DNA of 64,000 nt from Stenotrophomonas sp. BIGb0135 (GTDB taxonomy: Bacteria > Pseudomonadota > Gammaproteobacteria > Xanthomonadales > Xanthomonadaceae). Positions 8,003-17,061 of the stretch are shown in pieces; the first letter of the stretch is position 1, and each line of letters opens with the position of its first letter. Made by a program: the position numbers and the translations under genes. Where the stretch lies: positions 62,001 through 126,000 of the forward strand of contig NZ_JANUDX010000008.1 in assembly GCF_024810105.1 (NCBI RefSeq), written 5' to 3'. The notes under the pieces are model-generated. The model was not told the origin of the DNA and did no database searches. It saw nothing but the letters and a program-made list of their open reading frames with translations.

Positions 8003-9322
8003 ATGAGCCACGCCAGCGCCTCCGCTCCACCGCTCGTTCTGGAGCGGATGAGTTCCTTCCAATGGACCGCCATCGCCATCTGCGTGCTGTTGAACATGCT
8101 CGATGGCTTCGATGTGATGGTGATGGCCTTCACCGCGCCGCATGTGTCGGCCGACTGGGCACTGTCGGGCAAGGTGCTGGGGGTCATGCTCAGCGCCGGG
8201 CTGGTCGGCATGGCGCTGGGCTCGTTCCTGCTCGCGCCGCTGGCCGATCGCTGGGGCCGCCGGCCGATGATCATCGTCTGCCTGGTGATCCTCACCCTCG
8301 GCATGGCCGCCTCGGCGCTGGCGGCCAACGCCTGGCAGCTCGGCGCGCTGCGCGTGTTCACCGGGATCGGCATCGGCGGCATGCTGGCAGGCGTGGGGGT
8401 GATCACCGCCGAATATGCCAATGCGAAATGGCGCAGCACCGCCGTGGCGATGCAGGCCACCGGCTACCCCATCGGCGCCACCCTGGGCGGCCTGCTGGCA
8501 GCCTGGATGCTGGAGCATTTCAGCTGGCACAGCGTGTTCCTGATCGGGGCCGGTGCCTCGCTGCTGTGCATCCCGCTGGTGCTGAAGTGCCTGCCCGAAT
8601 CGCTGGACTTCCTGGTCGCGCGGCGCCCGGCCGATGCCTTGCCGCGGCTCAACGCACTGCTGGCCCGCATGCACATGCCGGCCTTGCAGGCGCTGCCGCC
8701 GGCACCGGTGCGTGGCGATGGGCGCAAGGGCTATGCGGCGCTGTTCGTCGGCGACCTGCGCAAGGTGGCCGTGCTGATCGCGATGGCGTTCTTCCTGCAC
8801 ATGTTCGCGTTCTACTTCGTGCTCAGCTGGACGCCCAAGCTGCTGGTCTCGGCCGGTGTCTCGGCGCAGCAGGGCATCACCGGCGGGGTGCTGCTCAACC
8901 TCGGCGGCATCGTCGGCGGCAGCCTGTTTGGCTGGCTGGCCTCGCGCTGGGCGTTGTCGCGGTTGACCGCGGCGAGCCTGCTGCTGGCCATGCTGGCGAT
9001 GCTGCTGTTCGCCGGCTTCAACACCCGTCTGGAGATTGCCTTCCCGATCGCCTTCGTGATCGGCGCAGCGCTGTTCGGTGCGATGGCCGGGCTGTATGCA
9101 GCGGCTCCGGTGGTGTTCGCGGCAGACGTGCGCACCACCGGGCTCGGCTGGGCGATTGGCATCGGGCGCGTCGGCGCGATCCTGTCACCGCTCAGCGTGG
9201 GCCTGCTGGTCGATGCAGGCTGGTCGCCGGCGGCGTTGTACGTGCTGTGCGCGCTGCCGCTGGCGCTGGCCGCCTGGGCGTGCCTGGGGCTGCGTGTCGG
9301 CGTTGGCCAGACGCGCACCTGA
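8003..9322 (+). CDS. pcaK: MFS aromatic acid:H+ symporter (PcaK type)
   Basis: The 439-residue protein has about 12 hydrophobic segments and the signatures of the aromatic acid:proton symporter branch of the major facilitator superfamily: LDGFDVMVMAF in helix 1, where the aspartates are needed for transport, and PLADRWGRRPMI in the loop between helices 2 and 3. It should import protocatechuate made in the periplasm, or 4-hydroxybenzoate, driven by protons. It follows quiB by 52 bases and is the last gene before a 150-base gap with a PcaR-like site. The start at 8003 places a short polar segment before helix 1. Uptake of quinate or shikimate itself is a less likely alternative. Confidence 0.85.
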   Translation: MSHASASAPPLVLERMSSFQWTAIAICVLLNMLDGFDVMVMAFTAPHVSADWALSGKVLGVMLSAGLVGMALGSFLLAPLADRWGRRPMIIVCLVILTLGMAASALAANAWQLGALRVFTGIGIGGMLAGVGVITAEYANAKWRSTAVAMQATGYPIGATLGGLLAAWMLEHFSWHSVFLIGAGASLLCIPLVLKCLPESLDFLVARRPADALPRLNALLARMHMPALQALPPAPVRGDGRKGYAALFVGDLRKVAVLIAMAFFLHMFAFYFVLSWTPKLLVSAGVSAQQGITGGVLLNLGGIVGGSLFGWLASRWALSRLTAASLLLAMLAMLLFAGFNTRLEIAFPIAFVIGAALFGAMAGLYAAAPVVFAADVRTTGLGWAIGIGRVGAILSPLSVGLLVDAGWSPAALYVLCALPLALAAWACLGLRVGVGQTRT

Positions 9323-9346
9323 GCGCCCGGGGAAAATGACAATGAT

Positions 9347-9378
9347 GTGCGATTATCGAATCAAGTGGCCGAATATCG
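9347..9378 (+). promoter_or_regulatory. PcaR-like operator in front of pcaI
   Basis: GTGCGATTATCGAAT at 9347-9361 differs at one end base from the reverse complement of the quiC operator core at 4104-4118; the 13 bases at 9347-9359 are identical to it. A degenerate second site, CCGAATATCGGA, begins at 9369. The motif lies 95 to 126 bases before the pcaI start, within the 150-base gap after pcaK, so it marks a second promoter for the pca genes. Confidence 0.65.
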
Positions 9379-9472
9379 GATTGACCGTGCAGGGCGCGCT
9401 CCGCACCATGGTCGCTTCCAGAGTCTTCCCGCACGTGGCCGTGCATCGCAGTGCGCGGCAAGGAGCAATGCA

Positions 9473-10162
9473 GTGATCGACAAGACCGTGGCCAGCGCTG
9501 ACGCAGCGGTGGCCGATATCCACGACGGCGCCACGGTGATGATCGGCGGCTTCGGCACCGCCGGCATGCCCGACGCGCTGATCGATGCGCTGATCGCACA
9601 GGGCGCGCGCGAACTCACCATCATCAACAACAACGCGGGCAACGGCGACAGCGGGCTGGCCGCGCTGATCCAGCACAAGCGCGTGCGACGCATCATCTGT
9701 TCGTTCCCGCGGCAGGCCGATTCGCAGCATTTCGATGCCGCCTACCGTGCTGGCGAGATCGAACTGGAGCTGGTGCCGCAGGGCAACCTCGCTGCGCGCA
9801 TCCACGCCGCCGGGTCCGGGCTGGGCGCGATCTTCACCCCCACCGGCTATGGCACCGAGCTGGCCGAGGGCAAGGAAACCCGCGAAATCGACGGTCGCCA
9901 CTACGTGCTCGAGTACCCGCTGCACGCCGACTTCGCGCTGATCAAGGCCCACCAGGGCGACCGCTGGGGCAACCTGGTGTACCGCAAGACCGCGCGCAAC
10001 TTCGGCCCGCTGATGGCGATGGCCGCACGCTGCGCGATCGTCCAGGTCGACGCCGTGGTGGCGTTGGGCGAGCTCGATCCCGAAGCGGTGGTCACCCCGG
10101 GGATCTTCGTGCAGCGCGTGGTCGAACTGCCTGCATCCGCCGCTGAAGGAGCCCGCGCATGA
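9473..10162 (+). CDS. pcaI: 3-oxoadipate CoA-transferase subunit A
   Basis: The 229-residue protein is the alpha subunit of a family I CoA-transferase, with IHDGATVMIGGFGTAGMPDALIDAL near the start and GNLAARIHAAGSGLGAIFTPTG in the middle. With PcaJ it moves CoA from succinyl-CoA to beta-ketoadipate. I chose the GTG at 9473 because AAGGAG lies seven bases upstream and MIDKTVASADAAV is the family N-terminus; an ATG five bases earlier is out of frame and stops at once. The 3' end overlaps pcaJ by four bases (ATGA). The paralogous acetoacetate transferase is the alternative, but the pca neighbours decide for beta-ketoadipate. Confidence 0.92.
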   Translation: MIDKTVASADAAVADIHDGATVMIGGFGTAGMPDALIDALIAQGARELTIINNNAGNGDSGLAALIQHKRVRRIICSFPRQADSQHFDAAYRAGEIELELVPQGNLAARIHAAGSGLGAIFTPTGYGTELAEGKETREIDGRHYVLEYPLHADFALIKAHQGDRWGNLVYRKTARNFGPLMAMAARCAIVQVDAVVALGELDPEAVVTPGIFVQRVVELPASAAEGARA

Positions 10163-10806
10163 ACCGCCTGAGCCGCGAACAGATGGCTGCCCGCGTCGCC
10201 CGTGACATCCCGGAAGGCGCGTACGTGAACCTGGGCATCGGCCTGCCGACCACGGTGGCCAACTTCCTGCCGGCCGACAAGGACATTTTCCTGCAGTCGG
10301 AAAACGGATTGCTCGGCATGGGCCCCGCACCGGCGCCCGGCGAGGAAGACCCGGACCTGATCAATGCCGGCAAGCAGCCGGTGACGCTGCTCACCGGCGG
10401 CTGCTATTTCCACCACGCCGATTCGTTCGCGATGATGCGCGGCGGCCACCTCGACATCTGCGTGTTGGGCGCGTTCCAGGTGTCGGCGCAAGGCGACCTG
10501 GCCAACTGGAGCACCGGTGCGGCCGATGCGATTCCGGCAGTAGGCGGTGCGATGGATCTGGCGATCGGTGCCAAGCAGGTCTTCGTGATGATGGACCTGC
10601 TCACCAAGCAGGGGCAGAGCAAGCTGGTGGCCGCGTGCAGCTATCCGCTGACCGGCCTGCGCTGCGTGTCGCGGGTCTATACCGACGTGGCCGTGTTCGA
10701 CCTGGGCAAGGACGGCGCGACTGTGCTGGAGATGGTCGACGGGGTGACGCTGGCGCAGCTGCGCGACCTGACCGGCCTGCCGCTGCAGATGCGTGAAGGA
10801 GCCTGA
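10159..10806 (+). CDS. pcaJ: 3-oxoadipate CoA-transferase subunit B
   Basis: The 215-residue beta subunit contains [16 protein letters not shown] and the catalytic motif QSENGLLG, whose glutamate (Glu48) forms the covalent CoA thioester intermediate in family I CoA-transferases. Further conserved parts are [15 protein letters not shown] and [14 protein letters not shown]. It acts with PcaI in the cytoplasm to make beta-ketoadipyl-CoA. The start overlaps the pcaI stop (ATGA) behind a strong GAAGGAG site, and the stop is immediately followed by pcaF, so the three genes are translated together. Confidence 0.93.
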   Translation: MNRLSREQMAARVARDIPEGAYVNLGIGLPTTVANFLPADKDIFLQSENGLLGMGPAPAPGEEDPDLINAGKQPVTLLTGGCYFHHADSFAMMRGGHLDICVLGAFQVSAQGDLANWSTGAADAIPAVGGAMDLAIGAKQVFVMMDLLTKQGQSKLVAACSYPLTGLRCVSRVYTDVAVFDLGKDGATVLEMVDGVTLAQLRDLTGLPLQMREGA

Positions 10807-10807
10807 C

Positions 10808-12022
10808 ATGAGCCTGCAGGAAACCTATATCGTCGATGGTATCCGCACCCCGATCGGCCGCTATGCCGGTGCGCTGTCGGGCATCCGTGCCGACGACCTC
10901 GGCGCGATCCCGATCAAGGCGCTGCTGGCGCGCCACCCGCAGCTGGACCCGGCGCTGATCGAGGAGGTGTACCTGGGCTGCGCCAACCAGGCCGGCGAAG
11001 ACAACCGCAACGTGGCGCGGATGAGCCTGCTGTTGGCCGGTTTGCCGGTCAGCGTGCCGGGCAGCACCATCAACCGGTTGTGTGGCTCGGGCCTGGATGC
11101 GATCGGCACGGTGGCCCGCGGCATCGCCGCCGGCGAACTGGGGCTGGCCATCGCCGGTGGCGTGGAGTCGATGTCGCGCGCGCCGCTGGTGATGGGCAAG
11201 CCGGGCAGCGCATTCGCACGCGACCAGATCCTGGAAGACACCACGATGGGCTGGCGCTTCATCAACCCGCGCCTGCGTGAGCTGCACGGCGTGGAAACCA
11301 TGGGGCAGACCGCGGAAAATGTCGCCGAGCGCTACGCGATTTCACGCGATGACCAGGATGCGTTCGCGCTGCGCAGCCAGCAGCGCACCGCCGCGGCCCA
11401 GCAGCGTGGCTTCTTCGAGGGCGAGATCGTCGCGGTGGATGCGCCGGGCCGCAAGCGCGGCGAAAGCGTGCGCGTGGAGCACGATGAACACCCGCGTGCC
11501 GACACCACGATGGAGGCGCTGGGCAAGCTCAAACCGCTGTTCCGTCAGCCGGGTACCGTCACCGCCGGCAATGCCTCGGGCATCAACGATGGCGCGGCGG
11601 CCCTGCTGCTGGCCTCCGGCGCGCAGGTGCAGGCGCTGGGGCTGACCCCGCGCGCACGAATTCTCGGCTTTGCCAGCGCAGGCGTGGAGCCGGCGGTGAT
11701 GGGCATGGGCCCGGTGCCGGCCAGCCGCGCATTGATGGCGCGGCTGGGGCTGTCGATCGGCGACTTCGACGCCATCGAACTCAACGAAGCCTTTGCCTCG
11801 CAGGGCCTGGCCTGCCTGCGTGAGTTGGGCCTTGCCGATGATGCCGTGCACGTGAACGCCAATGGCGGCGCCATCGCGCTCGGCCACCCGCTGGGCATGA
11901 GTGGTGCACGCCTCGCGCTGACCCTGCTGCGCCAACTGGAGGCCGGCGGTGGACGGCGCGGCCTGGCGACGATGTGCATCGGTGTCGGCCAGGGCGTTGC
12001 GCTGGCCATCGAACGCGTGTGA
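10808..12022 (+). CDS. pcaF: 3-oxoadipyl-CoA thiolase
   Basis: The 404-residue thiolase cleaves beta-ketoadipyl-CoA with CoA to succinyl-CoA and acetyl-CoA, the last step of the pathway. The acyl-accepting cysteine is in NRLCGSG (Cys92), and [11 protein letters not shown] (His360) and MCIGVGQG (Cys390) supply the other catalytic residues. The thiolase signatures for subunit contacts and the C-terminal ELNEAFA block are intact. The ATG at 10808 follows GAAGGAGCCTGAC and starts two bases after the pcaJ stop codon. The product is distinct from the fatty-acid thiolase encoded at 49553-50761; context favours the beta-ketoadipyl specificity. Confidence 0.94.
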   Translation: MSLQETYIVDGIRTPIGRYAGALSGIRADDLGAIPIKALLARHPQLDPALIEEVYLGCANQAGEDNRNVARMSLLLAGLPVSVPGSTINRLCGSGLDAIGTVARGIAAGELGLAIAGGVESMSRAPLVMGKPGSAFARDQILEDTTMGWRFINPRLRELHGVETMGQTAENVAERYAISRDDQDAFALRSQQRTAAAQQRGFFEGEIVAVDAPGRKRGESVRVEHDEHPRADTTMEALGKLKPLFRQPGTVTAGNASGINDGAAALLLASGAQVQALGLTPRARILGFASAGVEPAVMGMGPVPASRALMARLGLSIGDFDAIELNEAFASQGLACLRELGLADDAVHVNANGGAIALGHPLGMSGARLALTLLRQLEAGGGRRGLATMCIGVGQGVALAIERV

Positions 12023-12127
12023 ACCGCGTGCCTTCTTCCTGTTTCACGGCCGCTGCCCGCCTTGCATGGCAGCGTGCCGGTGCCACCCAGCCGCGGCCTC
12101 CGGGCCGCCCGCCACTTGGAGTACGCC

Positions 12128-12838
12128 ATGAGCGATCCCACTGACCTGCGCGGTTACCGCAGGCCGTATCCCGGCACCCAGCCGGCGCGCATCCACCTGC
12201 CGTATGCGTCCACCCGCCTGCGCGGCCCCGGCCGCGATCCGATCCAGATTCCGGCCACGCTGTCCGAAGTGACCGGGCCGACCCTGGACCGCATCACCCT
12301 GGGCGAGCACGCCGCCGACCTCACCGCCGGCTTCAAGGGCCAGCCGCTCGGCGAACGCATCGTCGTGAGCGGGCGCGTGCTGGACGAGAACGGCCGCCCG
12401 GTCCGCAACAGCGTGGTCGAAGTCTGGCAGTGCAATGCGGCGGGCCGCTACCTGCACAAGGGCGACCAGCACGATGCGCCGCTGGACCCCAACTTCACCG
12501 GCACTGGCCAGGTGCTCACCGACGACCACGGCCGCTACCGCTTCACCACGATCAAGCCGGGCGCCTACCCGTGGCGCAACCATTACAACGCGTGGCGGCC
12601 GGCGCATATCCATTTCTCGCTGCACGGCGAGGGGATCGGCCAGCGCCTGGTCACCCAGATGTATTTCCCCGGCGACCCGTTGCTGGCCTACGACCCGATC
12701 TACAACTGCGTGGACGATCCCAAGGCTCGCGCGCGCATGGTGTCCTCGTTCGACTGGGAAAACACCGCGAACGAATTCGCCCTGGGCTACCGTTTCGACA
12801 TCGTCTTGCGTGGCCGCAAGATGACCGTGTGGGAGTAA
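12128..12838 (+). CDS. pcaH: Protocatechuate 3,4-dioxygenase beta subunit
   Basis: The 236-residue subunit binds the catalytic non-haem Fe(III). Counting from the chosen ATG, Tyr108 (GRYLHKGD), Tyr147 (PGAYPW), His160 and His162 (RPAHIHFS) sit at the positions of the four iron ligands known in Pseudomonas putida PcaH, which supports both the assignment and the start. With PcaG it opens the ring of protocatechuate between the two hydroxyls to give 3-carboxy-cis,cis-muconate. A 105-base gap separates it from pcaF; I see no operator motif there, so it is probably read through from pcaI. It ends four bases before pcaG. Confidence 0.96.
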   Translation: MSDPTDLRGYRRPYPGTQPARIHLPYASTRLRGPGRDPIQIPATLSEVTGPTLDRITLGEHAADLTAGFKGQPLGERIVVSGRVLDENGRPVRNSVVEVWQCNAAGRYLHKGDQHDAPLDPNFTGTGQVLTDDHGRYRFTTIKPGAYPWRNHYNAWRPAHIHFSLHGEGIGQRLVTQMYFPGDPLLAYDPIYNCVDDPKARARMVSSFDWENTANEFALGYRFDIVLRGRKMTVWE

Positions 12839-12842
12839 GCAG

Positions 12843-13406
12843 ATGAGTTTCCAATCCACTCCATGGCAGACCGTGGGCCCGTACTACCGGCTGGGCCTGG
12901 AACCGCTGTACCGCACCGACATCGCACCGGCCCAGGCGCAGGGCGATCGCGTGCAGGTGCAGGGCCAGGTCTTCGACGGCGTCGGCGTGCCGGTGTCCGA
13001 TGCGGTGCTGGAGATCTGGCAGGCCGACGCGCAGGGCATCTATGCCCACCCCGAAGACCCGCGCCATGCCGACCACGACCCGGCGTTCGACGGCTGGGGC
13101 AGGGTACCCACCGATGAACACGGCCGCTTCGCCTTCAGCACGATCCGGCCTGGCAGCGTGGCCGGCCCGGGCGGGCGCGCGCAGGCCCCGCACCTGATGG
13201 TGCTGGTGTTCATGCGTGGCCTCTTGCGCGCCGCCAGCGCACGGCTGTACTTCAGCGATGCGCCCGGCAATGCCGCCGATCCGATCCTCGCGCTGGTCCC
13301 GGCCGAGCGCCGTGGCACGCTCATCGCGCAGGCGCAGGGCAATGGCGTGTACCACTGGGACGTACGCATGCAGGGCGAGCACGAAACCGTGTTCTTCGAT
13401 TACTGA
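12843..13406 (+). CDS. pcaG: Protocatechuate 3,4-dioxygenase alpha subunit
   Basis: The 187-residue subunit shares the intradiol-dioxygenase fold with PcaH but lacks the iron ligands, as is normal for the alpha subunit. It starts SFQSTPWQTVGPYYRLGL, contains VSDAVLEIWQADAQGIYAHP and ARLYFSDAPGNAADPIL, and ends with the family tail ETVFFDY. It forms the alpha-beta protomer with PcaH and lines the substrate pocket. The start is four bases after the pcaH stop, so subunit synthesis is likely coupled. Confidence 0.95.
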   Translation: MSFQSTPWQTVGPYYRLGLEPLYRTDIAPAQAQGDRVQVQGQVFDGVGVPVSDAVLEIWQADAQGIYAHPEDPRHADHDPAFDGWGRVPTDEHGRFAFSTIRPGSVAGPGGRAQAPHLMVLVFMRGLLRAASARLYFSDAPGNAADPILALVPAERRGTLIAQAQGNGVYHWDVRMQGEHETVFFDY

Positions 13407-13473
13407 TGTGGCCTCCACGCCTGCCGGCGGCCGGCGCGGGTAAGCTGTCCCGGTCCTGGATGGAGCTGGTTTG

Positions 13474-14817
13474 ATGCACGATTCGCATTCCCTGCTGGGC
13501 GGGTTGTTTGGCGATCCGGTGGTGGACGCCCTGTTTACCGACGCCGCGCGGGTGCAGGCGATGCTCGACGTGGAAGCGGCGCTCGCCCGCGCGCAGGTGC
13601 GCTGCGGGGTGATCCCCGCCGCCGCGCTGGCCCCGATCGAGGCCGCCTGCCAAGCCGGACACTACCCGCTTGATGCGCTCGGCCAGGCCACCGCGCTGGC
13701 CGGCAACCCGGCCATCCCGCTGGTCAAGGCGCTCACCGCGCAGGTGCGCCAGCACGATCCCGACGCGGCGCGCTGGGTGCATTGGGGGGCCACCAGCCAG
13801 GACATCATCGACAGCGGCGCCATCCTGCAGTTGCGTGACGCGCTCACCCGCGTCGAGGAGCGGCTGCAGGTGCTGTGCGCCGCGTTGGCGGGTCTTGCCG
13901 ATGCCGAGCGCGATACCGGGCTGCCCGGGCGCACCCTGCTGCAACAGGCCGTGCCGGTCACCTTCGGGCTGAAGGCGGCGGGCTGGCTGGATGCGCTGCA
14001 GCGCAGCCAACGACGATTGCAGGCGCTGCGCAGCGATACGCTGGTGCTGCAGTTCGGCGGTGCCGCCGGCACGCTGGCCTCGTTGCAGTCGCGCGGGCTG
14101 GACGTAGCGCTGGCGCTCGGCGACGCGCTCGACCTGCCGGTGCCGTCGCTGCCCTGGCACACCGCACGCGACCGCATCGCCGAACTCGGCAGCGCCTTCG
14201 CGCTGCTCACCGGGACCCTTGGCAAGATCGCCACCGACATCGTGCTGCTGATGCAGTCCGAGGTCGCCGAAGCGTTCGAGCCAAGCGGCGAAGGCAAAGG
14301 CGGCTCCTCGGCGATGCCGCACAAGCGCAACCCGGTGGGGTGCGTGGCGGCGATCGCCGCGGCCACCCGCGTGCCGGGCCTGCTGTCCACGCTGTTCGCG
14401 GCGATGCCGCAGCCGCATGAGCGCGCTGCGGGGCAGTGGCACGCCGAATGGGAGACCGTGCCGGAGATCGTGCGCCTGTGCGCCGGCAGCCTGGCCCAGG
14501 TAAGCGTGGTCGTGCAGGGCCTGCAGTTGGACCGCCCGCGCATGCAGGCGCACCTGGACAGCCACGGTGGCCTGCTTTACGCCGAAGCGGTGGCGGTGAC
14601 CCTGGCCGGCACGCTCGGCAAGGCCGCCGCGCACGCACTGGTGGAAGAAGCCGCGCGGCGTGCGCTGGCCGAGTCGCGGCATCTGGGCGACGTCCTGCAG
14701 CAGATGCCCGAGGTGGCCGCGCAGCTGCCGCCCGCACAGTTGCAGGCGTTGTTTGCCGCCGACAGTTGGCGCGGCATGGCCGATACCTGGATCGACCGCG
14801 TGCTTGCGCGCGGCTGA
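13474..14817 (+). CDS. pcaB: 3-carboxy-cis,cis-muconate cycloisomerase
   Basis: The 447-residue enzyme belongs to the fumarase/aspartase superfamily. It carries the signature GGSSAMPHKRNPV at residues 276-288, including the mobile catalytic serine loop, plus WVHWGATSQDIIDSG for substrate binding. It lactonises beta-carboxymuconate to gamma-carboxymuconolactone. The ATG at 13474 is preceded by TGGAG; a TTG one codon earlier is possible but less likely. It lies 67 bases after pcaG and 20 bases before pcaD in the same operon. Length is close to the usual 440-450 for bacterial PcaB. Confidence 0.93.
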   Translation: MHDSHSLLGGLFGDPVVDALFTDAARVQAMLDVEAALARAQVRCGVIPAAALAPIEAACQAGHYPLDALGQATALAGNPAIPLVKALTAQVRQHDPDAARWVHWGATSQDIIDSGAILQLRDALTRVEERLQVLCAALAGLADAERDTGLPGRTLLQQAVPVTFGLKAAGWLDALQRSQRRLQALRSDTLVLQFGGAAGTLASLQSRGLDVALALGDALDLPVPSLPWHTARDRIAELGSAFALLTGTLGKIATDIVLLMQSEVAEAFEPSGEGKGGSSAMPHKRNPVGCVAAIAAATRVPGLLSTLFAAMPQPHERAAGQWHAEWETVPEIVRLCAGSLAQVSVVVQGLQLDRPRMQAHLDSHGGLLYAEAVAVTLAGTLGKAAAHALVEEAARRALAESRHLGDVLQQMPEVAAQLPPAQLQALFAADSWRGMADTWIDRVLARG

Positions 14818-14837
14818 TCCGTTTCCTGGAGTACTGC

Positions 14838-15614
14838 ATGCCGTTCCTTGATCTGCCCCTGCACCGCATTCACTACCGCGTCGATGGACCGGTGGATGCG
14901 CCCTGGCTGACCTTCTGCAACTCGCTGGGCACCGACCTGCACATGTGGGATGCGCAAGTGGACGCGCTGGCCGCGCAGTTCCGCATCCTGCGCTACGACC
15001 GCCGCGGCCACGGCCAGTCCAGCGCGCCGCCGGGCGCGTACAGCGTGGCCGACCTGGGCGCGGACGTGCTGGCCCTGTGGGACCACCTCGGGGTGGAGCG
15101 CAGCCATTTCTGCGGGCTGTCGATCGGCGGCCTGACCGGCCAATGGCTCGGTCTCCATGCCGGCGCGCGGCTGCGCACGCTGACCGTGGCCGCGACCGCA
15201 GCGAAGATCGGCACGGCCGAGAGCTGGCAGGCGCGCATCGCGCAGGTCGAGCAGGACGGGCTGCAGCCGTTGCGCGCGGGCACCGCCGAACGCTGGTTCA
15301 CCCCGGCCTTCGCTGCAGCGCAACCAGCCGTGGTGGACGACATCCTGCAGCGCTTCGTCGCCACCCGCGTGGCCGGTTACATCGGCTGCTGCCATGCCGT
15401 TGCCACCGCCGACTTCCGCGGCGCGCTGGCCGGCATCACGGTGCCGACGCTGGCCATTGCCGGCGATGACGACCCCGTCTGCCCGCCATCGGACCTGGCG
15501 GCGATCGCCGCCGGCGTCGCGCAGGGGCAGGCCATCGCGGTGCCGGGTCGCCACATCTGCAACCTCGAATCGGCCGGTGCGTTCACCGCCGCGCTCGCCG
15601 CACACCTACGCTGA
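14838..15614 (+). CDS. pcaD: 3-oxoadipate enol-lactonase
   Basis: The 258-residue alpha/beta hydrolase has the nucleophile elbow GLSIGG (Ser95), an acid in AGDDDPVCP (Asp210-Asp212) and the catalytic histidine in PGRHICNLE (His239). FCNSLGTDLHMWDAQ and RYDRRGHGQS near the start are typical of beta-ketoadipate enol-lactone hydrolases. It opens the enol-lactone to beta-ketoadipate. It is not fused to PcaC, unlike the PcaL fusions of some actinobacteria; a separate pcaC follows after 55 bases. The ATG at 14838 has TGGAG upstream. Confidence 0.92.
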   Translation: MPFLDLPLHRIHYRVDGPVDAPWLTFCNSLGTDLHMWDAQVDALAAQFRILRYDRRGHGQSSAPPGAYSVADLGADVLALWDHLGVERSHFCGLSIGGLTGQWLGLHAGARLRTLTVAATAAKIGTAESWQARIAQVEQDGLQPLRAGTAERWFTPAFAAAQPAVVDDILQRFVATRVAGYIGCCHAVATADFRGALAGITVPTLAIAGDDDPVCPPSDLAAIAAGVAQGQAIAVPGRHICNLESAGAFTAALAAHLR

Positions 15615-15623
15615 ACCGGCCAG

Positions 15624-15644
15624 GTGCCGACCGTGGGTCGGCAC
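15624..15644. repeat. Short palindromic repeat between pcaD and pcaC
   Basis: GTGCCGACC and GGTCGGCAC flank a three-base loop, forming a 9-bp hairpin of the same type as the repeats elsewhere in the window (for example 50791-50811). It lies nine bases after the pcaD stop and could stabilise the upstream mRNA or lower expression of pcaC. Confidence 0.6.
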
Positions 15645-15669
15645 GCCCACCCCAACAGAGGCATCCCCA

Positions 15670-16062
15670 ATGGACGAACAGGAACGCTACGAAGCCGGCC
15701 TCGCGGTACGCCGCGCCGTGCTCGGCGAGGCCCACGTGGAGCGCTCGCTGCAGGCGCGCACCGATTTCACCGAGGAGTTCCAGGCCTTCATCACGCGCAC
15801 CGCGTGGGGCACGGTATGGACGCGCGATGGCCTGCCACGGCACACGCGCTCGTTGCTCACCATCGTGATGATGGTGGCGCTTGGCCACGACGAAGAATTC
15901 AAGCTGCACATCCGCGCGGCGCGCAACAATGGCGTCACCGCCGACCAGATCAAGGAGGCGCTGCTGCAGGCGGCGATCTACTGTGGCGTGCCGGCGGCCA
16001 ACCATGCCTTCGCACTGGCCAGGCCGATCCTGGAAGAACAGGCCAACGAATCCACGCCCTGA
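15670..16062 (+). CDS. pcaC: 4-carboxymuconolactone decarboxylase
   Basis: The 130-residue protein is a member of the carboxymuconolactone decarboxylase family. It starts MDEQERYEAGLAVRRAVLG and holds the family core RTAWGTVWTRDGLPRHTRSLLTI, with the basic residues of the active site, and LLQAAIYCGVPAANHAF. It decarboxylates gamma-carboxymuconolactone to beta-ketoadipate enol-lactone, the step between PcaB and PcaD. It is the last gene of the operon and converges on the IclR regulator gene 48 bases downstream. Confidence 0.94.
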   Translation: MDEQERYEAGLAVRRAVLGEAHVERSLQARTDFTEEFQAFITRTAWGTVWTRDGLPRHTRSLLTIVMMVALGHDEEFKLHIRAARNNGVTADQIKEALLQAAIYCGVPAANHAFALARPILEEQANESTP

Positions 16063-16066
16063 CGGA

Positions 16067-16092
16067 AGGGCCGGCGGCTGGCCGGCAGCCCT
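16067..16092. repeat. Palindromic element between convergent pcaC and the regulator gene
   Basis: AGGGC at the left pairs with GCCCT at the right around an inner GCCGGC-rich stem. It follows the pcaC stop by five bases in the short gap between two converging genes, where it could end transcripts from both sides. No T-run is seen. Confidence 0.4.
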
Positions 16093-16110
16093 GCAAGGCG
16101 CAACGGCGCG

Positions 16111-16995
16111 TTACTGCAACAACGTCCCCAGCCGCTGCGCCGCCTCACGCAGGCGCGGCAGCAGCTGCGACTGCATCACGCCCAGGCTGATGCGGCCGGC
16201 CTGGGTGCCGATGTTCAACGCACCCACCACGTTGCCACTGCGCGCATGCACCGGCACGGCAATCGAGCGCAGCCCGATCTCCAGCTCCTGGTCGACCAGG
16301 GCGACGCCTTCGCGACGGACCCGCTCCAGGGTGTCGAGGAACTCGTCCATGCGCGTCACGGTGCGCTCGGTGCGCGGTCGCAGCGGGTTGCGCTCCAGGT
16401 AGCTTTCCAGCGTGTCGCGCGGCAGTGCGGCCAGCAGCACGCGGCCCATCGAGGTGCAGTACGCCGGCAGGCGGCTGCCGGCACGCAGCCCGATCGACAT
16501 GATCCGCACCGTTTCGGCACGTGCCACGTACAGCACGTCGTCGCCATCGAGCACGCCCAGCGAGCAGGACTCGTGCACATCGTCGCGCAGTGCATCCAGC
16601 ACCGGCTGCGCGGCGGCGGTCATCGACGAGGACGCGACGTACGCCCCGCCCATGCCCAGCACGCGCGGCAGCAGCACGAAGCCGCGGCCCTGTTCGCCCA
16701 CGTAACCGAGCTTCTCCAGCGTGTACAGCACGCGGCGCACCGCGGCGCGGGAAATCCCGGTCTCGGTGCTGATCTGCGACATGGTCACTTCGCGCGGATG
16801 TTGCGAGAACACGCTCAGCACCACCAGGCCACGGCCCAGCGAGGTCATGAAATCCGGATCGCCCTGGTTGTCCTGTATCTGCTGCATCAGCTCATGGCTG
16901 AGGCCGCGGTCCTGCGGCGGGGCAGGGACGCGCTTGGGGCGACGGCTGGGAGGTACGGCGGACATGGCGGTGTGTCGTGCTCGGTGATCGTGCAT
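16111..16995 (-). CDS. pcaR: IclR-family regulator of the PcaR/PcaU/PobR branch
   Basis: The 294-residue protein has an N-terminal winged helix (about residues 50-110, with TMSQISTETGISRAAVRRVL as recognition region) and a C-terminal IclR effector domain containing LPAYCTSMGRVLLAALP and LDQELEIGLRSIAVPV-like segments (here VDQELEIGLRSIAVPV). The alanine-arginine start of the recognition helix, SRAAVRRVLYTLEKLGYV, is characteristic of PcaR, PcaU and PobR. Placement among pca and qui genes indicates control by protocatechuate, beta-ketoadipate or quinate; the effector cannot be read. It lies 66 bases downstream of quiA on the same strand. The start is uncertain: 16995 or the ATG at 16965, neither with a good ribosome site. 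Confidence 0.82.
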   Translation of the reverse strand: MHDHRARHTAMSAVPPSRRPKRVPAPPQDRGLSHELMQQIQDNQGDPDFMTSLGRGLVVLSVFSQHPREVTMSQISTETGISRAAVRRVLYTLEKLGYVGEQGRGFVLLPRVLGMGGAYVASSSMTAAAQPVLDALRDDVHESCSLGVLDGDDVLYVARAETVRIMSIGLRAGSRLPAYCTSMGRVLLAALPRDTLESYLERNPLRPRTERTVTRMDEFLDTLERVRREGVALVDQELEIGLRSIAVPVHARSGNVVGALNIGTQAGRISLGVMQSQLLPRLREAAQRLGTLLQ

Positions 16996-17028
16996 GGTAA
17001 AGGCTGCACGCAGCGAAGCGAAGCCGAT

Positions 17029-17054
17029 GCGCCACGGTCGGGCGACCGTGGCGC
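17029..17054. repeat. Perfect 12-bp inverted repeat between quiA and the regulator gene
   Basis: GCGCCACGGTCG at 17029-17040 is exactly mirrored by CGACCGTGGCGC at 17043-17054 with two bases between. It starts eight bases after the quiA stop in the direction of transcription. Without a T-run it is more likely a transcript stabiliser or partial terminator than a full stop, leaving room for cotranscription of the regulator. Confidence 0.7.
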
Positions 17055-17061
17055 GCGTGGC

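Noticed and set aside
10808..12022. The pcaF thiolase as an ordinary acetoacetyl-CoA thiolase
   Set aside because: Start overlaps and operon order with pcaIJ and pcaHGBDC favour beta-ketoadipyl-CoA as substrate.
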